Source: RGIG7300 sp045133915 (GTDB lineage Bacteria; Bacillota; Clostridia; Oscillospirales; CAG-272). From it: DNA of 13,416 bases. Numbering within the stretch: the first letter of the stretch is position 1; the number at the start of each line of letters is the position of its first letter. Position numbers and translations under genes: made by a program. The notes under the pieces were generated by a model. The model ran no database searches. It was not told the origin of the DNA and saw only the letters and a list, made by a program, of their open reading frames with translations. Shown here in pieces: positions 1 to 6,796 of this stretch. The DNA is taken from contig JBGUUX010000004.1 in NCBI GenBank assembly GCA_045133915.1, positions 1-13,416 on the forward strand, written 5' to 3'.

Positions 1-1
1 T

Positions 2-130
2 AAGTATCTTAAGACAGAGGCACTTGAAAACGGACAGATCGTTATTTCCGATCTTGCTCCCGGCGCATACACCTTCTGTGTACAGTATGATGATGAATCA
101 TACAATTACCACTATATAACCGTGGAATAA
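2..130 (+). CDS. 3' end of an unidentified protein (partial)
   Basis: An open frame enters from the left edge and ends at the TAA at 128-130, giving the last 42 residues of a protein whose start lies outside the window. The tail contains the stretch DLAPGAYTF followed by alternating polar and aromatic residues and ends ITVE. A segment of the form 'xLxPGxYTF' near the C-terminus is typical of beta-sandwich domains of the prealbumin-like, SpaA or carboxypeptidase-regulatory type found on secreted or surface proteins, so an extracellular beta-sandwich end is my inference. With 42 residues the family cannot be named. The gene is followed by a string of hairpins and a strong terminator at 244-273. 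Confidence 0.6.
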   Translation, partial: KYLKTEALENGQIVISDLAPGAYTFCVQYDDESYNYHYITVE

Positions 131-243
131 GACATCCCATCGTGTGATTGCAAACGGTATAAACCGAACTATCCGCGATTAATGGGTGCAGGAACGTGTC
201 CCTGCCTTCCACTACATCACTATCGCATAAGCGATAACATAAC
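131..243 (+). other. Structured 3' untranslated stretch with three small hairpins
   Basis: This gap between the first stop codon and the terminator has no credible gene. It carries three short stem-loops in a row: CGGT-ATAA-ACCG at 155-166, GCAGG/CCTGC at 188-192 and 201-205, and TATCGC-ATAA-GCGATA at 221-236. Two of them have the same ATAA loop. They may be a structured 3' UTR or part of a small RNA; none has a T-tract, so they are not terminators themselves. Confidence 0.35.
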
Positions 244-273
244 GAAAAAGCACCGCTTCGGCGGTGCTTTTTC
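244..273 (+). terminator. Rho-independent terminator of the left-edge gene
   Basis: A perfect 13-bp stem (GAAAAAGCACCGC, TTCG loop, GCGGTGCTTTTTC) carries a built-in A-tract on one side and T-tract on the other, so it can work in both directions. A TTCG loop closed by C-G is an unusually stable tetraloop. It is the first terminator after the gene that ends at 130. Confidence 0.88.
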
Positions 274-290
274 TATAGCTGTAAACAAAA

Positions 291-339
291 GAAAACAGCA
301 TTACAATGAGTTTCCCACTCTCATTGTAATGCTGTTTTC
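291..339. repeat. Perfect 20-bp inverted repeat (hairpin), 9-nt loop
   Basis: The arms 291-310 and 320-339 are exact reverse complements around the loop TTTCCCACT. The stem is AT-rich and longer than a usual terminator stem. On the minus strand it is followed by a U-rich run, so it can end a leftward transcript; on the plus strand the run after it is short (TTTTCACC). It may alternatively be the remnant of a small mobile hairpin element. Confidence 0.8.
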
Positions 340-374
340 ACCAAATAGGCTGTGCCTATGTACTCACATGTTAA

Positions 375-394
375 AACCACAATATATTGTGGTT
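375..394. repeat. Perfect 20-nt palindrome
   Basis: AACCACAATATATTGTGGTT reads the same on both strands. It lies just downstream of the minus-strand promoter start point, so it is either the first hairpin of the transcript or a dimer-binding operator for a repressor acting there. It is nested in a wider, imperfect inverted repeat (GTTAAAACCAC at 370-380 against GTGGCTTTAAC at 421-431, one mismatch). Confidence 0.65.
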
Positions 395-412
395 GTCCGA
401 ACGACAATATAT

Positions 413-441
413 ATTATATAGTGGCTTTAACTTGTTGTCAA
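413..441 (-). promoter_or_regulatory. Consensus sigma-A promoter on the minus strand
   Basis: Read on the minus strand, TTGACA (441-436) and TATAAT (418-413) are separated by exactly 17 bases, a perfect match to the housekeeping consensus. It points left, away from the YtvI gene, toward the hairpin cluster, with an expected start near 406. Confidence 0.7.
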
Positions 442-447
442 TATTAA

Positions 448-469
448 AAAATGAAAAATATCTCATTTT
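448..469 (-). terminator. Weak AT-only hairpin after the YtvI-type gene
   Basis: A 7-bp AAAATGA/TCATTTT stem with an 8-nt loop, surrounded by A and T runs and an outer AATATT pair (440-445 with 479-484), lies about 35 bases beyond the minus-strand stop at 504. It is a poor terminator by composition, but it is the only hairpin between that gene and the promoter at 413-441. Confidence 0.25.
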
Positions 470-503
470 CAAAAAATTAATATTTTGTTCATATTTCCTC
501 TTG

Positions 504-1577
504 CTATATATTTGTTTTTGGTGTATAATCTATCAATAGGGTCTTTGCCAGATCAAGGGCAGGCGGGAATATCAATATCCCCCAAAGCCCCAGCAGCTTA
601 TACCCCGTATACATGGCAACAAGGGTAAGAAGCGGGTGCATTCCGATAGAGCTTCCGACTATCTTAGGCTCTATTACCTCCCGCACCACGGTGATGATAC
701 CAAACATAACCAGTATACCTATACCCATACCTACCCTGCCCGTTACTATAGCGCCTATCCCCCAGGGGATAAGCACCGTTCCCGTACCGATAACGGGAAG
801 CATATCAAGCAGGGCTATGATAAGTGCCAGTGTAGTGGCATAATTTACCCTGAGTATAAGAAAACCCACAAATAGCTGTGCAAAGGTTATGAGCAGAATG
901 ACCGAATACGCTTTGATATATGCTATTGCCGAACTTTTCAGACGGTCTGCTCCCTTTTTAAGCCATTGTTTCGTTCTATGAGGTATCAAAGCAGAGGCAG
1001 TAGACGTTATACCCTCAAGATCCATGGCAAAATAGAATGAGGCTATAACAAAGACTGCAAAAAACAGTCCTATATCCGGTAGTCCCGTAACAAAGGCGGT
1101 CAGTAACTGTGCCAGAGAAGCGGACAGAGAGCTGATAAAATTCTTCAAGACCTCGGTCAGACTTCCGTTTATCACGTCACGGTCAAGATGCTCGTAGATA
1201 AAGGGAAATTTTTCTGCCAATCTGTCAAGGAGCTTTGCTGTATCCGACAGTATCTTACCCGAGCTTTGGCTTAGCCTTTCAAAGAGCCGTTGAGCCTCGG
1301 ACACAAGCTGGTTTGCAAGTAAAAACACTACAAAGCCTATAAAAAATATTACCACCGAGACAAGTATAAGCCCCACAAGCTTACGGGGTATGCCAAGGCG
1401 GCGGTGAAGTTTTTCGGTAGGTGAGCGGAGCATATACCCAACCGCAAAAGCAAACGCAAAGGGCAGGAAGAGGCTTATAAGCTTTCCCATAAAAAGAAAG
1501 ACGACCAGAGCCGCAAGTAAAATATAGGCAGACAGAACAAGCAGTCTTGCCCATCTTTGTTCCGGCAGCATACTCAC
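504..1577 (-). CDS. ytvI: Sporulation integral membrane protein YtvI / AI-2E transporter family
   Basis: A 357-residue polytopic membrane protein of the AI-2E (PerM/YtvI) family. Hydrophobic segments fall near residues 11-50 (a pair), 68-90, 158-185, 218-242, 247-278, 283-298 and 312-338. A long amphipathic part, about 92-155, lies between the third and fourth, as usual for this family. The family signature is in the C-terminal half: ALLDMLPVIGTGTVLIPW at 255-272 and VREVIEPKIVGSSIGMHP at 298-315. Clostridial members of this length are usually assigned to the spore-specific YtvI group, whose transported substrate is not known. The GTG at 1577 is preferred because AGGGGGTGAG lies 7 bases upstream; an ATG two codons later (1571) is the alternative. 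It is divergent from the cyclophilin pair, with spoVT the other sporulation gene in the window. Confidence in the family is high, in the YtvI subgroup moderate. Confidence 0.85.
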   Translation of the reverse strand: MSMLPEQRWARLLVLSAYILLAALVVFLFMGKLISLFLPFAFAFAVGYMLRSPTEKLHRRLGIPRKLVGLILVSVVIFFIGFVVFLLANQLVSEAQRLFERLSQSSGKILSDTAKLLDRLAEKFPFIYEHLDRDVINGSLTEVLKNFISSLSASLAQLLTAFVTGLPDIGLFFAVFVIASFYFAMDLEGITSTASALIPHRTKQWLKKGADRLKSSAIAYIKAYSVILLITFAQLFVGFLILRVNYATTLALIIALLDMLPVIGTGTVLIPWGIGAIVTGRVGMGIGILVMFGIITVVREVIEPKIVGSSIGMHPLLTLVAMYTGYKLLGLWGILIFPPALDLAKTLLIDYTPKTNI

Positions 1578-1666
1578 AGCCTCACCCCCTTCTTAAAGTA
1601 TATTATATATTTAAAAACATATAATAATTCATCAAAAACGTATATACAAGAAAGGAATATACAAAA

Positions 1667-2233
1667 ATGAAAAAGTTAGTTTCTATTTTACTTCTTTGCG
1701 TAATGGTATTTAGCTTTGCCGCTTGTACCAAGACCGACGTAACAAACGCTTCCGACGTAGTTGAGATAGTTATGGAGGACGGCGGCGTTATCAAGCTTGA
1801 GCTCTACGCTGACGTTGCTCCCATAACCGTTGCAAACTTCAAGAAGCTGGTTTCCGAAAAGTTCTACGACGGCCTTATCTTCCACCGTGTTATTGCCAAC
1901 TTTATGATCCAGGGCGGTGACCCCACAGGCACAGGTATGGGCGGTTCTGAACAGTCCATCAAGGGTGAGTTCCTTACAAACGGTGTAAACAACACCCTCT
2001 CCCACACCCGCGGTGTTATCTCTATGGCAAGAAGCCAGGCTCCCGACTCTGCATCCAGCCAGTTCTTTATCTGCCATGCAGACTCTACCTATCTTGACGG
2101 TCAGTATGCGGCGTTTGGTAAGGTTATAGAAGGTATGGACGTAGTTGACAGGATCGCAAGTGTAGCGACCGACGCAAGCGACAGACCCTTAACAGAACAG
2201 AAAATAAAAACAATTAGATTTGTGGAGGAATAA
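1667..2233 (+). CDS. Cyclophilin-type peptidyl-prolyl isomerase, lipoprotein
   Basis: A 188-residue peptidyl-prolyl cis-trans isomerase that should act outside the membrane. Residues 1-20 form a lipoprotein signal: two lysines, a hydrophobic core and the lipobox FAAC with the lipidated Cys20. A short linker leads to a compact single-domain cyclophilin, about 31-188. Active-site residues of the family are present: Arg74 in FHRV, Phe79 and Gln82 in FMIQGGDPTGTG, then SARSQ/SQFFI-type core segments and LDGQYAAFGKV. The Trp of human cyclophilin A in that last motif is replaced, as is common in short bacterial forms. The ribosome site AGAAAGGA (1649-1656) is about 11 bases before the ATG. Its stop codon lies 4 bases before the start of a close paralogue, so the two form one operon. 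The intergenic region to the divergent gene (1578-1666) is AT-rich with several TATAAT-like boxes, but I cannot pick a convincing promoter pair. Confidence 0.93.
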   Translation: MKKLVSILLLCVMVFSFAACTKTDVTNASDVVEIVMEDGGVIKLELYADVAPITVANFKKLVSEKFYDGLIFHRVIANFMIQGGDPTGTGMGGSEQSIKGEFLTNGVNNTLSHTRGVISMARSQAPDSASSQFFICHADSTYLDGQYAAFGKVIEGMDVVDRIASVATDASDRPLTEQKIKTIRFVEE

Positions 2234-2237
2234 ACAA

Positions 2238-2708
2238 ATGGTAAAGATCGAAATGATGGACGGCGGCGTTATCACACTTGAGCTTGATGCCACTGCCGCT
2301 CCCATAACAGTTGCAAACTTTGAAAAGCTGGTAAAGGAAGGCTTCTATGACGGCCTTATCTTCCACCGTGTTATCGCAGGCTTTATGATCCAGGGCGGTG
2401 ACCCCACCGGTACAGGTATGGGCGGCTCTGAGGAGGAGATCAAGGGCGAGTTCGCAATGAACGGTGTTAACAACCCCATCCGCCACGAGAGAGGCGTTAT
2501 CTCCATGGCAAGAACTCAGGCTCCCAACTCTGCATCCAGCCAGTTCTTTATCTGTCATGCTGATGCATTCTTCCTTGACGGACAGTACGCTGCATTCGGT
2601 AAGGTTACAGACGGTATTGAGGTTGTAGACAAGATCGCAAACGTAGCTACCGACTTTAGAGATAAGCCTGTAGTTGAGCAGAAGATCAAGACTATTACTA
2701 TTGAATAA
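2238..2708 (+). CDS. Cyclophilin-type peptidyl-prolyl isomerase, cytosolic
   Basis: A 156-residue single-domain cyclophilin without a signal peptide, so a cytosolic proline isomerase. Catalytic residues are Arg44 (FHRV), Phe49 and Gln52 (FMIQGGDPTGTG), with SSQFFI at 100-105 and LDGQYAAFGKV following. The frame can be extended upstream to 2220 inside the previous gene. The ATG at 2238 is preferred because GGAGG (2224-2228) sits 9 bases before it and the protein then begins directly with the first strand, MVKIEMMDGG. Long stretches are nearly identical to the preceding lipoprotein gene at both protein and DNA level (for example GLIFHRVI and the DPTGTGMGGSE block), so this is a recent tandem duplication or a gene-converting pair. 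A strong terminator follows directly. Confidence 0.93.
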   Translation: MVKIEMMDGGVITLELDATAAPITVANFEKLVKEGFYDGLIFHRVIAGFMIQGGDPTGTGMGGSEEEIKGEFAMNGVNNPIRHERGVISMARTQAPNSASSQFFICHADAFFLDGQYAAFGKVTDGIEVVDKIANVATDFRDKPVVEQKIKTITIE

Positions 2709-2713
2709 TTATA

Positions 2714-2740
2714 AAAAGGACTTGCATAGCAAGTCCTTTT
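2714..2740 (+). terminator. Terminator of the cyclophilin operon
   Basis: A 12-bp stem AAAAGGACTTGC / GCAAGTCCTTTT with an ATA loop ends in TTTT, 5 bases after the stop codon. It separates the cyclophilins from the hisS promoter that begins 4 bases later. Confidence 0.9.
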
Positions 2741-2743
2741 ATA

Positions 2744-2772
2744 TTGACATATATTTTATATTATGATAGAAT
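2744..2772 (+). promoter_or_regulatory. Sigma-A promoter of hisS-aspS
   Basis: TTGACA at 2744-2749 and TAGAAT at 2767-2772 are 17 bases apart. Transcription should start near 2779, leaving a leader of about 42 bases before the hisS ATG. That is far too short for a T-box, so this synthetase operon shows no tRNA-sensing leader. AAGGAG at 2807-2812 is the ribosome site. Confidence 0.75.
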
Positions 2773-2821
2773 ATAATGTAAAACTAACGTAACAACCTAT
2801 TATATTAAGGAGCGAATTCCG

Positions 2822-4078
2822 ATGATACAGAAACCGAGAGGAACCTTTGATATCCTGCCCTCGGATACCCCCCTGTGGCAGTATATCGAAAAGACAGCAA
2901 GAGACACCGCAGCTAACTTTGGCTTCGGTGAGATAAGAACACCTACCTTTGAGTCCACCGAGCTTTTCCAGCGCGGTGTGGGCGATACCACCGACGTGGT
3001 ACAGAAGGAGATGTACACCTTTACCGACCGTGAAAACCGCAGCTTTACCCTTCGTCCCGAGGGTACTGCATCTGTAGCAAGAGCTTTGGTTGAGAACGGT
3101 AAGTGCTCTGATACACTTCCTCTTAAGTTATACTATATGATAAACTGCTTCCGTTACGAGAAGCCCCAGGCAGGCAGAAGCCGTGAGTTCTACCAGTTTG
3201 GTGTTGAGATGTACGGTGCGGCTGATGCGGCGGCAGATGCTGACGTTATCGCCCTTGCAAACGAGATCATCTCAAAGCTCGGCATCAAGGACACCACCCT
3301 TCACATCAACTCTATCGGCTGTCCCGACTGCCGTCCCAAGTTCCGTCAGGCACTTTATGATTACTTCAAGGCTCACGAGGACGAGCTCTGCGATACATGT
3401 AAGCAGAGACTTGAAACAAATCCCCTTCGTATCCTCGACTGCAAGAGCCCCGTTTGCTCTGCTATCGGCAAGGATGCGCCTAAGTCTATCGAGCATCTTT
3501 GCGACGGCTGTGCCGATCACATGACAAAGTTAAAGAATCATCTCGACGAGATGGGTATAGAATACGTAGTAGACACCAATATCGTCCGCGGTCTTGACTA
3601 CTACACCAGAACCGTATTTGAGTTTATCTGCACAGGCATTGGCGCACAGAGCACAATATGCGGCGGCGGACGTTACGACGGTCTTATGAAGGAGATCGGC
3701 GGTCCCCAGATGCCGGGTATCGGCTTTGCTATGGGTATCACCCGTCTGATCCTTGCTATGGAGGCTTACGGCAGTGTTCCCGCAAACGAGCACGCTCCCC
3801 TTCTTTACATTGCACCTATGGGTGCGGCTGCTCAGTGCAAGGCGGCAGGAATTGTTGCAAAATTACGCCGTCAGGGTGTGTATGCAGAATATGACCTTGT
3901 GGCAAGAAGCCTTAAGGCTCAGATGAAATACGCAGACAAGATAAACGCCAAGTATACTCTCATTATCGGTGATAACGAGATAGAAAACGGCAAGGCTATA
4001 CTTAAAAATATGCAGGAGTCAAGTCAGGTAGAGGTAGACTTTACCGATATGCAGGCTCTCTGTGAAGCTATGAAATGA
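2822..4078 (+). CDS. hisS: Histidine--tRNA ligase
   Basis: A class II synthetase of 418 residues, normal length for the bacterial enzyme, that charges tRNA-His with histidine in the cytosol. Visible landmarks are RPEGTASVAR at 78-87, motif 2 with FRYEKPQAGRSREFYQFG at 110-127, the histidine-specific LDYYTRTVFEF (258-268) and GGGRYDGL (281-288), motif 3 with GIGFAMGITRL (299-309), and a C-terminal anticodon-binding domain from about 325. The insertion between motif 2 and the HisA motif carries eight cysteines in four close pairs (167/170, 190/193, 207/212, 227/230), which looks like one or two metal sites. It is the first gene of a two-gene operon with aspS: the hisS stop and the aspS ATG are 10 bases apart and the aspS ribosome site GAGG overlaps the stop codon, suggesting coupled translation. 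Confidence 0.97.
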   Translation: MIQKPRGTFDILPSDTPLWQYIEKTARDTAANFGFGEIRTPTFESTELFQRGVGDTTDVVQKEMYTFTDRENRSFTLRPEGTASVARALVENGKCSDTLPLKLYYMINCFRYEKPQAGRSREFYQFGVEMYGAADAAADADVIALANEIISKLGIKDTTLHINSIGCPDCRPKFRQALYDYFKAHEDELCDTCKQRLETNPLRILDCKSPVCSAIGKDAPKSIEHLCDGCADHMTKLKNHLDEMGIEYVVDTNIVRGLDYYTRTVFEFICTGIGAQSTICGGGRYDGLMKEIGGPQMPGIGFAMGITRLILAMEAYGSVPANEHAPLLYIAPMGAAAQCKAAGIVAKLRRQGVYAEYDLVARSLKAQMKYADKINAKYTLIIGDNEIENGKAILKNMQESSQVEVDFTDMQALCEAMK

Positions 4079-4088
4079 GGTAAAAAAG

Positions 4089-5876
4089 ATGGCAGAGATT
4101 TTTACAAGCGCAGATAAAAGAACAAAATACTGCGGCCAGTTCCGCACAGAGGATATCGGTAAGCGTGTAACCGTAAACGGTTGGGTTCAGAGACAGAGAG
4201 ACCTTGGCGGTCTTATCTTCATCGACCTTCGTGACCGTACAGGCGTTGTTCAGCTTGCATTTGACGACGAGACCGACAAGGCTATCTTTGATACCGCATT
4301 TGGCATCAGAAGCGAGTGGGTTCTTTGCGCTAAGGGTACGGTTCGTCAGAGAAGCTCTGTAAACAAGAACATCCCCACAGGTGAAATTGAGATCGCAGTA
4401 GACGAGCTTAAGGTTCTGGGTGTTGCTCAGACCCCTCCCTTTGAGGTTAGCGACAACTCTAACGTAGGTGAAGAGACCGCTCTTAAGTACCGTTACATCG
4501 ACCTTCGCCGTCCCCAGATGCAGAAGAATATCATTATGCGTCACCACATCGCAAGAGTTGCCCGTGAGTACTACTACGAGAATGGCTTTCTTGAGATCGA
4601 GACTCCCATGATGATCAAGTCTACTCCCGAGGGCGCACGTGACTACCTTGTTCCCTCCAGAGTTCACAAGGGCAGCTTCTATGCTCTTCCCCAGTCTCCC
4701 CAGATCTACAAGCAGCTTCTTATGCTTTCAGGTTATGACAGATATATTCAGCTTGCACGCTGCTTCCGTGACGAAGACCTCCGTGCCGACCGTCAGCCTG
4801 AGTTCACTCAGATAGACCTTGAGATGTCCTTTGCTACACAGGAGGACATTATGGAAATGAACGAGGGCTTTATCAAGCGCCTCTTCAAGGAAGTTCTTAA
4901 CGTAGACATTCCTACTCCCATGCCTCGCCTTACCTTTGCTGAGGCTATGAACCGTTACGGCTCTGACAAGCCCGATACCAGATACGCTATGGAGATCACC
5001 GATATCTCCGACCTTGTTGCAAACTGCGGTTTCAGCGTATTCTCAGGTGCAGTTCAGGGTGGCGGCAGCGTAAGATGCATTGTTGCAAAGAACGCAGTTT
5101 CCACACTTACAAGAAAAGAAATAGACAAGCTCACCGAGCAGGCTAAGGGTATCGGCGCCAAGGGTCTTGCATTTATCAGATATGCAGAAGATACTCCCAA
5201 CTGTTCCTTTGCCAAGTTTATGAGCGAAGAAGAGATGGCTAAGATCCTTGAGCGTATCGACTGTCAGAAGGGTGACGTTGCACTCTTTGTTGCAGACAAG
5301 AACAAGGTAGTTCTTCCCGTACTCGGAGCGCTTCGTCAGACTGTTGCAAAGAAGCTTGATATCATTCCCGAGGGTTACAACTTCCTCTGGATCACCGAGT
5401 TCCCCTTCTTCGAGTGGAACGAAGAGACCCAGCACTGGGATGCTATGCACCACCCCTTCACCATGCCTATGGAGGAGTGTCTGCCTAACCTTACAACCGA
5501 TCCCGGTTCTGTCAGAGCAAAGGCTTACGATATGGTTCTTAACGGTACAGAGCTGCTTTCCGGTTCTATCCGTATAACAGACTATGAGCTTCAGCAGAAG
5601 ATGTTTGAAGCGCTTGGCATGACCGAGGAAGAGATCAGCGCTAAGTTCGGCTTCCTTGTTGACGCCTACAAGTACGGCGCACCCCCTCACGGCGGTTCCG
5701 GTATGGGTCTTGACAGACTTTCCATGATCATGTGCGACGCACCCAGCCTCCGCGACGTTGTTGCGTTCCCCAAGATCCAGAACGCTTCCGAGCCTATGTC
5801 TCAGTGTCCTGCTCCCGTAAACGTAGCAGACCTTGACGAGCTTGGTATTGCAGTTAAGCCTACAGAAGAAAAGTAA
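4089..5876 (+). CDS. aspS: Aspartate--tRNA ligase
   Basis: A bacterial-type AspRS of 595 residues, the expected length. Domains in order: N-terminal OB-fold anticodon-binding domain (about 1-115, with RDLGGLIFIDLRDR at 37-50), the class II catalytic core with motif 1 region GFLEIETPMM (166-175) and TPEGARDYLVPSR, motif 2 FRDEDLRADRQPEFTQIDLE (226-245), the GAD insertion domain typical of bacterial AspRS and GatB (about 310-420), and motif 3 GMGLDRL (538-544). In the anticodon domain it has Leu39 (RDLGG), where many non-discriminating AspRS have His (RDHGG). This hints at an Asp-specific enzyme, but other positions also matter, so that is only an inference. It is translated with hisS from the 2744 promoter and closed by the hairpin at 5920. 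Confidence 0.97.
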   Translation: MAEIFTSADKRTKYCGQFRTEDIGKRVTVNGWVQRQRDLGGLIFIDLRDRTGVVQLAFDDETDKAIFDTAFGIRSEWVLCAKGTVRQRSSVNKNIPTGEIEIAVDELKVLGVAQTPPFEVSDNSNVGEETALKYRYIDLRRPQMQKNIIMRHHIARVAREYYYENGFLEIETPMMIKSTPEGARDYLVPSRVHKGSFYALPQSPQIYKQLLMLSGYDRYIQLARCFRDEDLRADRQPEFTQIDLEMSFATQEDIMEMNEGFIKRLFKEVLNVDIPTPMPRLTFAEAMNRYGSDKPDTRYAMEITDISDLVANCGFSVFSGAVQGGGSVRCIVAKNAVSTLTRKEIDKLTEQAKGIGAKGLAFIRYAEDTPNCSFAKFMSEEEMAKILERIDCQKGDVALFVADKNKVVLPVLGALRQTVAKKLDIIPEGYNFLWITEFPFFEWNEETQHWDAMHHPFTMPMEECLPNLTTDPGSVRAKAYDMVLNGTELLSGSIRITDYELQQKMFEALGMTEEEISAKFGFLVDAYKYGAPPHGGSGMGLDRLSMIMCDAPSLRDVVAFPKIQNASEPMSQCPAPVNVADLDELGIAVKPTEEK

Positions 5877-5880
5877 CTTA

Positions 5881-5912
<32 letters not shown>

Positions 5913-5919
5913 GAAGGAA

Positions 5920-5941
5920 GAAAACCGCCTCGGCGGTTTTC
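5920..5941 (+). terminator. Terminator of hisS-aspS
   Basis: The stem GAAAACCGC / GCGGTTTTC with loop CTCG ends in TTTT. It is the only terminator-like hairpin after aspS and stands between two different heptamer arrays. Confidence 0.8.
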
Positions 5942-5948
5942 AACCATA

Positions 5949-5979
5949 ATTCTGCATTCTGCACTCTGCATTCTGCATT
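5949..5979 (+). repeat. Tandem heptamer array ATTCTGC, four copies
   Basis: Copies at 5949-5955, 5956-5962, 5963-5969 (variant ACTCTGC) and 5970-5976, followed by ATT. It has the same unit length and copy number as the array at 5881 but an unrelated unit, on the other side of the aspS terminator. It precedes the toxin-antitoxin-like pair; I see no convincing promoter between it and the gene at 6018. Confidence 0.88.
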
Positions 5980-6017
5980 ACATAAGTTTTTGCAAATACA
6001 GAGAGGAATTATTTATT

Positions 6018-6212
6018 ATGGCAACACCCAAAACCCCTTCCGTTCGCCTTCCCGGTGACTTATATCTTAAGTTCTCTCAGACCTCCACAAAGGAGCTGGA
6101 AAGATGCCTCTTAAACGGAGCTACCCGTGAGGAAAAGATATTCTACCGCAAGCTGCTTAACTTAAAGCTTCAGCTTGAGCAGGAGAAGGTAATAGGAGAG
6201 CTTCTGTTATGA
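6018..6212 (+). CDS. Small protein, candidate antitoxin partner of the zeta-like kinase
   Basis: I do not recognise this 64-residue protein. It has a Pro- and Thr-rich start (TPKTPSVRLPGD, 3-14), a central part with acidic and basic residues, and a leucine-rich, helix-prone C-terminal half (from about residue 39) ending in LLL. It has no signal peptide and no obvious DNA-binding motif. GAGAGG (6001-6006) lies 11 bases before the ATG. Its stop overlaps the start of the zeta-like gene in an ATGA (6209-6212), the translational coupling common in toxin-antitoxin pairs with the antitoxin first. By position and size it is a candidate antitoxin comparable in role to epsilon or PezA, but it shows no similarity to either that I can see. 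Confidence 0.7.
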   Translation: MATPKTPSVRLPGDLYLKFSQTSTKELERCLLNGATREEKIFYRKLLNLKLQLEQEKVIGELLL

Positions 6213-6796
6213 AGCCAAAGTATACTATATTTGCCGGCGTTAACGGCGCAGGCAAGACCTCGCTTTCCCAGATACTTCGTAAATACGAAAATCTTGGCGA
6301 GCGTATAAACGTTGACGAGATCGTAGCAAGTGAGGGCAACTGGCAGGACAGCCTGCTTCAGATCAAGGCAAGCCGACAGGCTATGACCATGATGGCAGAT
6401 TGCCTCAAGCGTGGAGTTACCTTTCATCAGGAGACTACCCTTGCCAGCACTACGATACTGCGACAGATAAAAAAGGCAAGAGAAGCAGGTTACGTCATCC
6501 AGCTCTACTACGTGGGAGTTGAAAACCTACAGACCGCAGTTCGACGTGTCCATACCCGTGTAGAAAAAGGCGGTCACGGTGTTGACGATAAGCTGATACA
6601 GCAGCGCTTTGAAAGATTGCCCGAGACACTTCGTAACATTTTGCCCTTGGTGGATTATGCGTTCTTTTACGATAATACCGTCAAGTTCAAACAGATAGCG
6701 CACGTTAAGAGAAACGTACTGGTAGACTATGACTTTGATCTGCCCGTATGGTTCTGGGAGATAATCGCCCGAAATGATATACAATTGAGAAAATAG
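6209..6796 (+). CDS. Zeta toxin-like P-loop kinase
   Basis: A 195-residue P-loop protein of the zeta-toxin/COG4185 type. Zeta and PezT toxins phosphorylate UDP-N-acetylglucosamine and so block cell-wall synthesis; whether this member uses that substrate is not shown by the sequence. Walker A is GVNGAGKTS (10-18). An aspartate that could act as base is in NVDE (Asp36). ETT at 75-77 corresponds to the Glu-x-Thr region of zeta substrate binding. R117 with GGHGV (121-125) and RFERL (133-137) supply the arginines and the lid typical of the group. Length fits the shorter chromosomal members. It overlaps the 64-residue gene by four bases and its stop codon lies in the foot of the terminator at 6795. 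A metabolic kinase role cannot be excluded. Confidence 0.85.
   Translation: MKPKYTIFAGVNGAGKTSLSQILRKYENLGERINVDEIVASEGNWQDSLLQIKASRQAMTMMADCLKRGVTFHQETTLASTTILRQIKKAREAGYVIQLYYVGVENLQTAVRRVHTRVEKGGHGVDDKLIQQRFERLPETLRNILPLVDYAFFYDNTVKFKQIAHVKRNVLVDYDFDLPVWFWEIIARNDIQLRK

Larger units (their letters stand above)
280..406 (-). ncRNA. Candidate small RNA of about 125 nt, no family recognised
   Basis: On the minus strand a perfect sigma-A promoter (413-441) would start transcription near 406 and run leftward through the AACCACAA/TTGTGGTT hairpin (375-394), a 6-bp hairpin ATAGGC/GCCTAT (345-359) and the 20-bp hairpin 291-339. That last hairpin is followed on this strand by TTTTCTTTTGTTT, a plausible terminator tail. 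No coding frame with a ribosome site lies in this transcript, and the YtvI gene is upstream of the promoter, so it is not that gene's promoter. What I see is promoter, three hairpins and a U-rich end. The existence and role of the RNA are inference, and it matches no known RNA family that I can name. Antisense action on the 3' end of the left-edge gene is possible if transcription reads further left. Confidence 0.35.

Noticed and set aside
182..421. 79-codon open frame on the plus strand over the hairpin cluster
   Set aside because: It crosses a terminator, the 20-bp hairpin and the palindrome, has no ribosome site and no protein-like composition.
2773..2821. T-box or other riboswitch before hisS
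   Set aside because: The leader after the promoter is only about 42 bases and holds no stem or T-box sequence.
5043..5690. 215-codon minus-strand frame inside aspS, and similar long minus frames inside hisS, the cyclophilins and deoB
   Set aside because: They are mirror frames of well-identified genes caused by codon bias; none has family motifs.
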